In this document: positions 25,396 through 33,043 of the stretch, piece after piece
Layout of the letters: the number at the start of each line of letters is the position of its first letter
Numbering within the stretch: the stretch's first letter is position 1
Assembly: GCA_946402335.1 (NCBI GenBank)
Contig: CAMIWE010000008.1
Location: 1 to 50,677, forward strand
Reading direction: 5' to 3'
Length of the DNA stretch: 50,677 bases
Origin: an uncultured Lachnoclostridium sp.
GTDB lineage: Bacteria > Bacillota > Clostridia > Lachnospirales > Lachnospiraceae
The notes under the pieces: model-generated
Seen by the model: the letters and a program-made list of their open reading frames with translations, nothing else
Databases searched by the model: none
Told to the model about the DNA's origin: nothing
Translations under genes and position numbers: made by a program

Positions 25396-25866
25396 TTACA
25401 GATCGCATACGATCTGCGCCACATGGGTTCCTTTGATTCCTTTCTCTATTGCATCCAATACAATGGAATAGGTGTCTTCGACAAGCTCGCATTCGGCAGG
25501 ATTTGTGCCCTGTGCGGCCGCGATTTCAAGGATCTTGTCCGTCTTTTCGCGGTCGGTACGGACCGTGATCACCTCCCGGAACAGATCCGGGCAGACTCTC
25601 CCGATAAAACGTTCCTTGGAACGGTCTTCCTCTTCGGTCTGTGATGTCGAAATGACATACAGCTGCGCCCCTCCGTCACGAAGCGCCTGCGCGTATCGGA
25701 TCACCGGCATGACCGGTTTGCAATAACGGTAGGCATCCTCCCGGTATTCCCGGCAGAATGCAATCCACTGCTCGTCCGTCATTCCTGCCTGCAGGATTCC
25801 GTTCACCGGATAATACGGCGCGCTCAGTGTTCCGTCAATATCGAAAAAAGCGAGTTTTGTACTCAT
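25396..25866 (-). CDS. HAD-superfamily hydrolase
   Basis: About 156 residues. HAD motif I is FFDIDGTL (nucleophile Asp8, acid/base Asp10), motif II is YVISTSQ, a lysine sits in DREKTDK and motif IV is LVEDTYSIV. The short cap implies a small-molecule or protein phosphatase. The ATG at 25866 has GAGGGG at 11 bases; an in-frame GTG at 25884 overlaps the radical SAM stop (GTGA) and is an alternative start. Last gene of the three-gene operon. Confidence 0.88.
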   Translation of the reverse strand: MSTKLAFFDIDGTLSAPYYPVNGILQAGMTDEQWIAFCREYREDAYRYCKPVMPVIRYAQALRDGGAQLYVISTSQTEEEDRSKERFIGRVCPDLFREVITVRTDREKTDKILEIAAAQGTNPAECELVEDTYSIVLDAIEKGIKGTHVAQIVCDL

Positions 25867-25880
25867 AAAAATCAGTCCCC

Positions 25881-26498
25881 TCACCGAATAATATAGGAGA
25901 ATAATTCGATTTTGTCAAATTTCCCGATTGCGCTTACCCGCTCCGCGCTCTTTTTCACATCCTCGACCGTATTGAACCCGGGAATCCGGGGGATGCGAAC
26001 GCGGATTTTGCCGGCAAGGCCGCTGTCCGCCAGCAGCTTCAGGTTGTTCCATGCCCGCTCTCCGTCCATACCGGTATAGGCGCGGTATCGTTCCGGGTCG
26101 GTTTCTTTAATATCGGCAATATAGTAATCCACATACGGCATAATGGTACGCAGATTGTCCTCGGGAACGTTTAAACTGGTCTCAACCGTCAGTTTCCATT
26201 CTTTCGGCATGATTTTTGCAAATTCCCGGATAAACTCTGCGTGCAGCAGCGATTCGCCGCCGCCAAATACGACTCCTCCGCCGGTTGCCTGAAAATACAG
26301 ATCATCAATCCGGACCATCCCGAGCAACTGCTCGGGCGTTACGTTTTGTACCAGGTCCGTCATGACAAGCAGCGGCGCGTTAATGCAGTATTTGCAGGAA
26401 AGCGGGCACCCCATTGCCGCAACAAGCGTCGTGACGCCTTCCCCGTCCGTTTCCATCCGCAGCCGCTCCACTTTTAAAAGCGGTAAAACCGTATTCAT
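25881..26498 (-). CDS. Radical SAM protein, activating-enzyme type
   Basis: About 205 residues with CPLSCKYC (Cys31, 35, 38) binding the [4Fe-4S]-SAM cluster, GGGVVFGGGESLLH (the GGE motif of pyruvate-formate-lyase activase-like enzymes) and DIKETDPERYRAYTGMDGER. There is no extra ferredoxin insert and no SPASM extension, so it resembles PflA/NrdG-like activases that make a glycyl radical or modify a peptide. No glycyl radical enzyme lies in the window. Its immediate neighbour is the Cys-rich membrane protein, a candidate partner or substrate. The ATG at 26498 has AGGAGA upstream. Confidence 0.88.
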   Translation of the reverse strand: MNTVLPLLKVERLRMETDGEGVTTLVAAMGCPLSCKYCINAPLLVMTDLVQNVTPEQLLGMVRIDDLYFQATGGGVVFGGGESLLHAEFIREFAKIMPKEWKLTVETSLNVPEDNLRTIMPYVDYYIADIKETDPERYRAYTGMDGERAWNNLKLLADSGLAGKIRVRIPRIPGFNTVEDVKKSAERVSAIGKFDKIELFSYIIR

Positions 26499-26549
26499 GC
26501 ATTTCGTCTCCTGTCTTCGGATTTCTGCGTGTAATTCGGGCAAAGCGTT

Positions 26550-27044
26550 CTACCGTTCCTGTTCCTCTTCGGGCGTATCGGTTTCTTCCTCTGCCGTTTC
26601 GTCAACCACGATTTCCTCCGTATATCCGGGCATCTCTGTTTCGTTGTACAGATCCGGATCTATCACGTCACCGGTCAGTTGGGACTCTGGATATATCGGC
26701 ATTGGCTCTCCCTCTAACGGAGGAGCGACCACGCCGTCCAGCGGGCGATTATAAGAAATCGGATTCATCAGCTGTTCAACCGCTTCAATAATATCTGCGG
26801 GGGTACAGGCCGTCGTCGAAGCAATCATGCCGGCAGCAAGCCCTGCCACCGCGACTTTCTTTCCGATTCTTCTGCGAAGCGACAGTTCCTCTTCCAGTTT
26901 TCTAAGCTCCGCTTCGCATTTCGGGCACGTTCCTTTGCAATCCCCCTGGAAAGGGCATTCCTCTACCACATAGGGGATATCATTCTCATCTGCAATCTTT
27001 TTACGGATCTGCTTCAGCATCCGGCATTTGTCTTTTCCTTTCAT
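26550..27044 (-). CDS. Cys-rich N-terminal motif protein with membrane segment, radical SAM partner
   Basis: 164 residues. A cytoplasmic-looking first third (MKGKDKCRMLKQIRKKIADE) has cysteines at 7, 30, 36, 40 and 43, the cluster reading ECPFQGDCKGTCPKC. A hydrophobic segment (62-79) ends in a lipobox-like TTAC (Cys80). The last 80 residues are acidic and Pro-rich (DETAEEETDTPEEEQER) and contain no Cys. I recall similar '...GdCkGTCPkCeaE...' proteins next to radical SAM genes in Clostridia and Bacteroidales, with no known function. The cysteines could bind zinc or Fe-S, or be modified. GGAGG lies seven bases before the ATG. First gene of the operon. Confidence 0.8.
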   Translation of the reverse strand: MKGKDKCRMLKQIRKKIADENDIPYVVEECPFQGDCKGTCPKCEAELRKLEEELSLRRRIGKKVAVAGLAAGMIASTTACTPADIIEAVEQLMNPISYNRPLDGVVAPPLEGEPMPIYPESQLTGDVIDPDLYNETEMPGYTEEIVVDETAEEETDTPEEEQER

Positions 27045-27125
27045 AAAACGGCCTCCTTTTCCACACTTTGGTAACCCTTAAATGAATGCCGCAGGGAATC
27101 GGTCACAAAACTTTACAAAAAAACA
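27045..27125 (-). promoter_or_regulatory. Upstream region of the Cys-rich/radical SAM operon
   Basis: Minus strand TTGTGA (27107-27102) could be a -35, but no convincing -10 follows at 17 bases. The segment TCACAAAACTTTACAAAA (27103-27120) nearly matches one upstream of hydE (13715-13733). Confidence 0.35.
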
Positions 27126-27155
27126 GAAAAACTGCCGGGAACCTGTCCCGGCAGT
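27126..27155 (-). terminator. Terminator of the paralogous membrane-protein pair
   Basis: Minus strand ACTGCCGGGA and TCCCGGCAGT pair over 10 bp around CAGGT, followed by TTTTCTG. It lies 14 bases past the stop of the 27169 gene. Confidence 0.92.
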
Positions 27156-27168
27156 CCGATTTTCATGA

Positions 27169-27873
27169 TTACTGCCTTACCTTGCGGGTTGCCGCACGGA
27201 ACACGAGCCAGTCACGGAACGAGAACGTCTCGACCTTATACATGCACGGCGGCTCACGGTAGTCGCTCAGATGCCTGCCCCGCTCCATCTCCTTTTCCGA
27301 AATGAACCCTTTCTTCTCGATTTTCTCTACGAAGCGCCGCAATTCGCCGATTCTCGAATGCAGGTCTCCGATACAGTCAAAATAATGCTCCCGCTCGCCT
27401 TTGTAGCTGCGGATGTAATTCTGTTCCACCAAAACGCAATGCGGGCTGGAACGCTCCTTGATCAGATATGCGGTCAGGTTGTTGGCCGTGCGGAGTCCGA
27501 AAAAGCACGCGCCACCGACACAGATGGAAAGCACGAAGAAGAAACTGATGGCGCCGCCGATTCCCGTCTTTATGATCAGGATACCGGAACCGACCGCTCC
27601 CGCGCCGCAGATAAGGAAGCAGAGAGCGTTTCCGATGATCGCGAGAAAATCCCGGCTTCTGCGCGCATCAATCGCCACAATATCCTTTTCATAGGCTTCC
27701 GCCATCGTGGAAAGCTTGGTAATTCCCTGCTGCATGGCTTCCAACTGGAAGCCGTACCGCGCGGTTTCAAAACCGCCGTCTTTCTCCGCCGGTTTCAGTT
27801 TGACTCCCGTACTCTCCCGGTTATACTCCGCGAGTTCCCTGTCCAGTTCGTCCAAATATGCTTCGTCGCCCAT
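27169..27873 (-). CDS. Hypothetical two-helix membrane protein (paralogue of the 27900 gene)
   Basis: 234 residues. The opening YLDELDRELAEYNRES strongly resembles that of its upstream neighbour. A coiled coil (about 40-85) is followed by two hydrophobic segments (about 88-110 and 115-135), then a C-terminal helical region with GELRRFVEKIEKKGFISEKE and the ending FSFRDWLVFR. Both termini should face the cytoplasm, making a hairpin-anchored scaffold. Function unknown; there are no enzyme motifs. The ATG at 27873 has AAAGGA upstream, 26 bases after its paralogue. Confidence 0.78.
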   Translation of the reverse strand: MGDEAYLDELDRELAEYNRESTGVKLKPAEKDGGFETARYGFQLEAMQQGITKLSTMAEAYEKDIVAIDARRSRDFLAIIGNALCFLICGAGAVGSGILIIKTGIGGAISFFFVLSICVGGACFFGLRTANNLTAYLIKERSSPHCVLVEQNYIRSYKGEREHYFDCIGDLHSRIGELRRFVEKIEKKGFISEKEMERGRHLSDYREPPCMYKVETFSFRDWLVFRAATRKVRQ

Positions 27874-27899
27874 CCCTCATATCCTTTCCGAATCGGCTG

Positions 27900-28661
27900 T
27901 TATTTTTTCGAAAACAGAAAATCTCCCCAGTCTGCAACGCCGAATTTCGTATTTACATAGATTGATGTATGGTTATTGACATAGGTCAGTCTTCTGACCT
28001 CTTCCATTTCCTCATCGGACAAAGAGCCGTTCTTACGCAGCTGCTTTTCAAAGCGGTCCAGTGTTTCCAGCTTCTCGTCGATTTCCTTCATCCGGTTATA
28101 CGCATGCATCTGCTGCTTATGGTAGGTATTCACGCGTCTGCTTTCGACAAATTCGGATGTCGGATTCTGAATGCACAGGATTCTGTGGTTCACCGTCCGC
28201 TTTACCATTGCCCAGACCTGCCGAAGCGAGAAGATTCCCGCTACAATGCACAATACCGCCCACGCGGCGATTGCCGGCGTATTGTAGGTAAGTGCCAGGA
28301 TAATGATGATAATGCAGATCAAAGCGATCGTTGCGCCCCATTCGGAAAGAATCGCCTTGCCTTCGCGGACCCGGATCTTATCGACCGCCTCATAGTCTTT
28401 CCTGCTGGATTCCCGCATCCGCTCCAGCTTATCCCGGACGGCTTCCAGATTGGAAAGCTGCATTTCGAGATTGTCATCCCGCAATGTTTCCACATGTTCC
28501 TCTTCCGGCTCGTCATCATCAAACGGACGCCAGACTCTCGGTCCGTCCGGAATGTTCATGAACGGGTTGTCTCTGTTTAAGTTTTCTTCTTCGTCGGACT
28601 CTTTTCGGAACTTTTCCAGTTCACGGTCCAGTTCGTCCATACCCCAGTCGTCGTTATCCAT
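27900..28661 (-). CDS. Hypothetical two-helix membrane protein with acidic N-terminus
   Basis: About 253 residues. The acidic N-terminus ([20 protein letters not shown]) precedes a coiled coil ([20 protein letters not shown]), two adjacent membrane segments (about 113-155) and a C-terminal helix pair with [20 protein letters not shown]. The order of parts matches the 27169 protein, so the pair are diverged tandem duplicates and may form a heteromer. The ATG at 28661 is preferred to a TTG at 28670, although neither has a strong site. It is expressed from the promoter at 28723-28751. Confidence 0.75.
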   Translation of the reverse strand: MDNDDWGMDELDRELEKFRKESDEEENLNRDNPFMNIPDGPRVWRPFDDDEPEEEHVETLRDDNLEMQLSNLEAVRDKLERMRESSRKDYEAVDKIRVREGKAILSEWGATIALICIIIIILALTYNTPAIAAWAVLCIVAGIFSLRQVWAMVKRTVNHRILCIQNPTSEFVESRRVNTYHKQQMHAYNRMKEIDEKLETLDRFEKQLRKNGSLSDEEMEEVRRLTYVNNHTSIYVNTKFGVADWGDFLFSKK

Positions 28662-28722
28662 ATTTACCAAGGCTTCCGCCTTCTCCCCTCTTCACTTTGC
28701 TTTGGAAAACTTTATTATATTT

Positions 28723-28751
28723 ATTTTACTAAACAGACCCCCACTTTACAA
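28723..28751 (-). promoter_or_regulatory. Promoter of the paralogous membrane-protein pair
   Basis: Minus strand TTGTAA (28751-28746), a 17-base spacer, then TAAAAT (28728-28723); a second TATAAT lies nine bases further on. Confidence 0.6.
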
Positions 28752-28889
28752 GAACAATTTCGTCCCTTCCGGAAACAAAATGCACCGCCTCCGCACCGAA
28801 AAGTCCGTATGTTTCAGCTTTTTTTCTTATGGAAGAGCCCGTTTTGCGTTCTTTCGGCGGAAAAGGGGACGGGATTCTCGCTATTTTCC

Positions 28890-28918
28890 TTGACTTTTCC
28901 GATGAAAAACATTAGGAT
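28890..28918 (+). promoter_or_regulatory. Promoter of proS
   Basis: TTGACT (28890-28895), a 17-base spacer, then TAGGAT (28913-28918). The leader is about 55 bases, too short for a T-box. Confidence 0.65.
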
Positions 28919-28979
28919 TCTCTCTATGAAGGAATCCGCCGTAAGGATTCCGATTCGTTACATCAGGAGGACATATCGT

Positions 28980-30410
28980 ATGGCAGAGAATTTTGTTGAG
29001 TCCATTACCAATATGGAAGACGATTTCGCCCAGTGGTATACGGACATCGTAAAGAAAGCGGAACTTGTGGACTATTCCGGCATTAAGGGATGTATGGTAA
29101 TCCGTCCGGCAGGCTATGCAATCTGGGAAAATATTCAGAAGGAGCTCGACCGCCGCTTCAAGGAAACCGGCGTAGAGAACTGTTATCTGCCGATGTTCAT
29201 CCCGGAAAGCCTCCTGAATAAAGAGAAAGACCATGTGGAGGGCTTTGCTCCGGAAGTTGCCTGGGTAACCATGGGCGGCGGCGAGACGCTTCAGGAACGC
29301 ATGTGCGTACGTCCTACTTCCGAGACGCTCTTCTGCGATTTTTATTCCCATATCGTACATTCCTACCGCGACCTGCCGAAGGTTTATAACCAGTGGTGTT
29401 CGGTTGTGCGCTGGGAGAAGACAACGAGACCGTTCCTTCGTTCCATGGAATTTCTGTGGCAGGAAGGTCACACGATTCACGCGACTGCCGAAGAGGCACA
29501 GGCCAGAACCGAGCAGATGCTGAATCTGTATGCGGACTTCTGCGAAGAGTTTCTCGCTATCCCGATGGTTCGCGGCCGCAAGACCGACAAGGAGAAATTT
29601 GCCGGTGCGGAAGCCACCTACACGATCGAAGCTTTGATGCATGACGGAAAGGCCCTGCAGAGCGGCACCAGCCACAACTTCGGCGACGGCTTTGCAAGAG
29701 CATTCGGCATTCAGTTTACCGATAAAGAGAACAAACTCGTCTATGCGCACCAGACCAGCTGGGGTATGACGACCCGTCTGATCGGCGCCATCATCATGGT
29801 ACACGGCGACAACTCCGGTCTTGTTCTTCCTCCGCTTGTTGCACCGGTACAGGCTGTGATCATCCCGATCCAGCAGAAGAAGGAAGGCGTTCTCGATGCT
29901 GCTTATGCGCTCCGCGACCGTCTTGCAAAAGATGTGCGCGTTAAGGTTGACGATTCCGAGAAGTCTCCGGGATTCAAGTTCGCCGAGCAGGAGATGCGCG
30001 GTATTCCGGTCCGCATCGAAATCGGACCGAAGGATCTTGCCAACAACCAGGCCGTACTCGTACGCCGCGATACCCGCGAGAAGATCGTTGTATCCCTTGA
30101 CGAAATTGAAACGAAGCTTGCAGAGCTTCTTAAGACCATCCAGCATGACATGTTAGAGCGTGCCCGTGCACACCGCGACGCACACACCTACGAGGCCGTT
30201 ACGATGGACGAAATGAAGGACATCGCCGACAACAAGCCCGGCTTTATCAAAGCCATGTGGTGCGGCGACCGTGCCTGTGAAGATTCCATCAAGGAACAGG
30301 CCGGCGTAACCTCCCGCTGCATGCCGTTTAAGCAGGAGCACATCGCAGACACCTGTGTATGCTGCGGCAAGAAGGCCAAGGCTCTTGTTTACTGGGGCAA
30401 GGCATACTAA
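28980..30410 (+). CDS. proS: Proline--tRNA ligase, archaeal/eukaryotic-type (ProS type 3)
   Basis: 476 residues. Class II synthetase motifs include [17 protein letters not shown] (motif 1), [20 protein letters not shown] with [20 protein letters not shown] (motif 2), and an anticodon-binding domain. There is no INS editing domain, and the extra C-terminal zinc-type domain has CGDRACEDS...CMPF...CVCCGKKA ending in the conserved terminal tyrosine (GKAY), all features of the short type-3 enzyme. It charges tRNA-Pro. The ATG at 28980 has AGGAGG at nine bases; the frame upstream to 28809 overlaps the promoter. Confidence 0.97.
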   Translation: MAENFVESITNMEDDFAQWYTDIVKKAELVDYSGIKGCMVIRPAGYAIWENIQKELDRRFKETGVENCYLPMFIPESLLNKEKDHVEGFAPEVAWVTMGGGETLQERMCVRPTSETLFCDFYSHIVHSYRDLPKVYNQWCSVVRWEKTTRPFLRSMEFLWQEGHTIHATAEEAQARTEQMLNLYADFCEEFLAIPMVRGRKTDKEKFAGAEATYTIEALMHDGKALQSGTSHNFGDGFARAFGIQFTDKENKLVYAHQTSWGMTTRLIGAIIMVHGDNSGLVLPPLVAPVQAVIIPIQQKKEGVLDAAYALRDRLAKDVRVKVDDSEKSPGFKFAEQEMRGIPVRIEIGPKDLANNQAVLVRRDTREKIVVSLDEIETKLAELLKTIQHDMLERARAHRDAHTYEAVTMDEMKDIADNKPGFIKAMWCGDRACEDSIKEQAGVTSRCMPFKQEHIADTCVCCGKKAKALVYWGKAY

Positions 30411-30471
30411 AAAGAAGCCTTTCGGATGCGGTTTTCTTGCGATGGAAGCCCGCGTGATTGCTTCCGGATAT

Positions 30472-30519
30472 AGTCCAAATAAAGCTTCAAAATTCAGTCC
30501 AAACAAAGTTTCAAAATTT
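30472..30519. repeat. Two tandem copies of a 24-base unit
   Basis: Copy one, 30472-30495, begins AGTCCAAATAAAGC; copy two, 30496-30519, begins AGTCCAAACAAAGT. They differ at only three positions. The unit is AT-rich and lies between the proS stop and the terminator. Confidence 0.8.
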
Positions 30520-30533
30520 AATCGTAAAAAAAA

Positions 30534-30580
30534 TACCGGAGACCGGTCGGAATCATTTCCGTACCGTCTCCGGTTTCTTA
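30534..30580. terminator. Bidirectional terminator between proS and the LUD gene
   Basis: ACCGGAGAC pairs with the GTCTCCGGT arm, and inner CGGAA pairs with TTCCG. Plus-strand Ts (TTTCTTAT) end proS; the minus strand has a run of eight Ts for the LUD/kinase operon. Confidence 0.8.
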
Positions 30581-30720
30581 TGTCTTAACACAGCCTGTTT
30601 CCTCGGAATCCACAGTTTTCGGAAAACGTCCCGCTTCACGGGAATCTTCCGAAAGAATGTCACGCTTTCTCAGGCATCCGAGGTTCTCCGGCTCTCTTCT
30701 TTCAAAACCCGCGCCATTCT

Positions 30721-31353
30721 CTAAAATCCGAGGTTCTCATTTACCAGGATCACGTGCACGCGGTCCTTATGACGCTCGAAACGGGTGATCAGGAACTGGC
30801 AGCAGATCGTATCCATGGACTTGCAGTCCATGCAGCGTCCGACCTTGTTACAGGGCGTATCCAGTCCGAAGCGCTGTGCGTTGATCGTGGCCGCTTCGTT
30901 GCGGGCGCGCTTGATCGCGGCATCCACATCCTTTGCGACCTTGTTCATGCCGACCACGAGGATCAGCTTCCGCGGTCCGTATGCATAGGCGGAAACACGG
31001 TTGGAGTTGCCGTCGATATTTACGAGGATTCCGTCCTCGGTAATGGCATTCGTACTGCCGAGGAATATATCGGCGTCATAGGCGAACAGTTCGGCCGCAC
31101 GCTTATCGGAAGCCGTTTCGCGGTTGCAATACTCATAATCCGGTCCCTTCACGGCATCGATCAGCCCGATTTCCGCGATGGACTTTGATCCGCCGTTCGT
31201 AATCCTGCTTCCCTTCGGAATCAGCGCAAGCGCCTGCGCGAGTGCCTCTTCACGGGTCTGCACATAGTAACCGCTCATATTGCGGGAATTCAGTCCTTTG
31301 ATGATCTGCTCCGCGAGCAGGTCGTTTCTGCGGTTGCGATTCGGCTCCTTCAT
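30721..31353 (-). CDS. LUD-domain protein (LutC-like, DUF162)
   Basis: 210 residues. LUD/LutC features include GSRITNGGSKSIAEIGLID, the ADIFLGSTNAITEDG block and the closing VHVILVNENLGF. A Cys-rich segment (CNKVGRCMDCKSMDTICC, about 168-185) suggests a metal or Fe-S site, as in the stand-alone clostridial branch of the family. Family members take part in lactate oxidation or have unknown ligand-binding roles; no LutA or LutB is nearby, so lactate use cannot be claimed. GGAGG lies six bases before the ATG. It follows the kinase gene by 11 bases. Confidence 0.88.
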   Translation of the reverse strand: MKEPNRNRRNDLLAEQIIKGLNSRNMSGYYVQTREEALAQALALIPKGSRITNGGSKSIAEIGLIDAVKGPDYEYCNRETASDKRAAELFAYDADIFLGSTNAITEDGILVNIDGNSNRVSAYAYGPRKLILVVGMNKVAKDVDAAIKRARNEAATINAQRFGLDTPCNKVGRCMDCKSMDTICCQFLITRFERHKDRVHVILVNENLGF

Positions 31354-31364
31354 CGTCGTCCTCC

Positions 31365-32129
31365 TTATTGAAGCACGGCCGAAAGGTAGGCGTAGCCCTC
31401 TTCCGCCGCCTTCTTTACATATTCCGTGCCTTCCGTTACCGTAAAGCGGTCTCCGTCCACGGAAACCTTAATGCTCATCGGATACACATAGCCGTGCTCA
31501 AATGTCACTTCCGAAACCCCGGTCGCCCCGAGCCGCTTCGGCGAAACCAGAATACGTCCGGTCTTGTTATAGCCGTCCCAGACGTCACAGGAACGTGCCT
31601 CACCGATCAAAGCATCCGCAATCCGCTCGGGCGGAAGGAAACTCGAATCCAGTACCAGATTATAATTGCGGAAATCAAAATAGTGAATTCCGTACAATTC
31701 TTCGTAACGCTTGTCCTCGTTGGCTGCACGTGCCGCCAGCTGGGTCTTTGCGTCAGCTTCGTCTTTATAGGTTTCCACCTCTCCGCGGCTGGCGTCCGCA
31801 TAAACCCTGCGGGCTGCCTCCCCGAGATCAACCGAAAGGAATACCTTAAAGGATTTCGCTACGAAATTCCACGCGAGGCGGGAATCAAACAGAATCGCCT
31901 TATCGGGATTCTCACGGCTGATGGAAGCCGTCTTATCATCAATCATATGGTCATACTGCGGGTCCTTTGACATCAGTTCGTTCATCTCGAGAACCGAAAT
32001 GCCGAGGTCGTCCGCGATGGAACGGATTACCTTGCCTGTTGAGAAGATCTCAAAGCCGTATTTCGCCTCCAGAATCCTGCTGACGGTCGACTTTCCGCTT
32101 CCGAGATTTCCGGTCAGTGTAATATGCAT
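31365..32129 (-). CDS. P-loop kinase of the cytidylate-kinase-like family
   Basis: 254 residues. The P-loop GNLGSGKST (7-15), the substrate-side ILFDSRLAWNFV and the lid region with VYADASRGEV match AAA_18/cytidylate-kinase-like proteins. The extra C-terminal 75 residues (from about 180, with EVTFEHGYVYPMSIKVSVDG) form an added beta domain of unknown use. It may phosphorylate a nucleotide or another small molecule; true CMP kinase activity is uncertain. It forms an operon with the LUD gene under a consensus promoter. Confidence 0.8.
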   Translation of the reverse strand: MHITLTGNLGSGKSTVSRILEAKYGFEIFSTGKVIRSIADDLGISVLEMNELMSKDPQYDHMIDDKTASISRENPDKAILFDSRLAWNFVAKSFKVFLSVDLGEAARRVYADASRGEVETYKDEADAKTQLAARAANEDKRYEELYGIHYFDFRNYNLVLDSSFLPPERIADALIGEARSCDVWDGYNKTGRILVSPKRLGATGVSEVTFEHGYVYPMSIKVSVDGDRFTVTEGTEYVKKAAEEGYAYLSAVLQ

Positions 32130-32150
32130 ATTGCCCCTCCGAAAGACACA

Positions 32151-32171
32151 CGCCGGGAAGACTTCCCGGCG
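32151..32171 (-). promoter_or_regulatory. Perfect 10+10 palindrome in the kinase/LUD leader
   Basis: CGCCGGGAAG (32151-32160) and CTTCCCGGCG (32162-32171) are exact inverted repeats around one base, lying between the promoter (-10 at 32194-32189) and the GGAGGGG site (32140-32134). It could be an operator or an RNA hairpin; no T-run follows. Confidence 0.6.
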
Positions 32172-32188
32172 GGGTCGTATTTGTCTAG

Positions 32189-32217
32189 ATTATAACAACG
32201 AAGGGGCTCTCTTGCAA
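32189..32217 (-). promoter_or_regulatory. Promoter of the kinase/LUD operon
   Basis: Minus strand TTGCAA (32217-32212), a 17-base spacer, then TATAAT (32194-32189). It starts inside the region just after the VWA gene stop. Confidence 0.78.
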
Positions 32218-32230
32218 GATGCATCGGGGG

Positions 32231-32899
32231 TTATTTTCGATTCTCGTAATCCTCGTTCACGGCTGCCGCCCAGTCCTTGCTAACCTTTCCTTTTCTGCGC
32301 ATGGACTGCACCGCTCCTGCCACGCTTTCAAAGAGCGTATGCGTTCCGACGCTGTCCGCGCAGTAGTTTACGGAGTTCTGTCTGGCAAATCCGAAGCTCT
32401 CTCCGGTCTTCACCGCATCGATGTTCGCGCCGAGGAACAGGAATTCCCAGCCGTCCTTCTGCTGCTCCTTCACCATCTTCTTAACGGTATCGGCCTTAAA
32501 CTGCGTGCTTGCGTTCTCAAGGCCGTCGGTCGTTACCACGAAGATCACGTGCTCCGGAACGTCCTCCGGGCGGATGTAACGGTGAATGTCGCGGATATGG
32601 TTGATCGTTCCGCCGAGCGCATCGAGAAGTGCCGTGCAGCCGCCGACCGCGTATTCCCGTTCCGTCATGACCGGTACCTCGTTCAGGTCGATGCGGTCAT
32701 GCAGCGTCGTTGCATGGGAGTCGAACAGAACCGTGGTCACGAATGCCTTGCCGTCCTCCTGCTTCTGCTTTTCGATCATTCCGTTGAAGCCTCCGATCGT
32801 GTCGCTTACAAGCCCTGCCATGGAGCCGCTTCGGTCAAGGATAAATACCATCTCGGTGATGCCGTTGTTCGTTCTTTCGTTCTTCTTATTGTTCTTCAT
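32231..32899 (-). CDS. VWA-domain protein (TerY-like)
   Basis: About 222 residues made of one von Willebrand A domain. The MIDAS motif DRSGS (22-26), the central threonine region GGCTALLDALGG and TTDGLENAS (third MIDAS loop) are all present, so metal-dependent ligand binding is likely. No signal peptide, so it is cytoplasmic, like TerY proteins linked to stress or tellurite systems. The ATG at 32899 has GGAGG eight bases upstream; the longer frame to 32983 runs into the terminator. It follows the macrodomain gene but is separated from it by a terminator. Confidence 0.88.
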   Translation of the reverse strand: MKNNKKNERTNNGITEMVFILDRSGSMAGLVSDTIGGFNGMIEKQKQEDGKAFVTTVLFDSHATTLHDRIDLNEVPVMTEREYAVGGCTALLDALGGTINHIRDIHRYIRPEDVPEHVIFVVTTDGLENASTQFKADTVKKMVKEQQKDGWEFLFLGANIDAVKTGESFGFARQNSVNYCADSVGTHTLFESVAGAVQSMRRKGKVSKDWAAAVNEDYENRK

Positions 32900-32965
32900 A
32901 GTCGTTTCCTCCTGATTTCTCCCGTCCGGTTTCGTACTGGACTTTTTCTTTACATCTGCATCATA

Positions 32966-33016
32966 AAAGAAAAATGCCGCCAAATGGTCGCTTCGCAGGC
33001 GACATTTGACGGCATT
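32966..33016 (-). terminator. Terminator of the macrodomain gene
   Basis: AATGCCG, CAAATG and GTCGC pair with GCGAC, ATTTG and CGGCATT in a long, slightly bulged stem. The minus strand ends in ATTTTTCTTTT. Confidence 0.85.
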
Positions 33017-33043
33017 AAAGATTCCTCATTCGGATAACGTCTT

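Larger units (their letters stand above)
28662..28979. other. Divergent intergenic region upstream of proS
   Basis: No gene was found. It carries a minus-strand promoter (28723-28751) for the paralogous pair and a plus-strand promoter (28890-28918) for proS. A small hairpin (GGATTC with GGAATCC, 28915-28935) lies in the proS leader. I looked for a T-box (AGGGTGGNACCGCG) and saw none. Confidence 0.6.
30411..30720. other. Intergenic region between proS and the LUD gene
   Basis: No gene was found. It contains a tandem duplication (30472-30519), a bidirectional terminator (30534-30580) and a 13-base direct repeat ATCCGAGGTTCTC at about 30677 and 30727, the latter in the 3' end of the LUD gene. 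The remaining sequence looks featureless. Confidence 0.6.

Noticed and set aside
28662..28979. T-box riboswitch upstream of proS
   Set aside because: No AGGGTGG T-box sequence or specifier stem, and the leader from the promoter is only about 55 bases.
28881..30146. A 421-codon open frame antisense to proS
   Set aside because: It is a shadow frame: proS has full synthetase motifs, a promoter and a ribosome-binding site, while the antisense translation shows no family motif.
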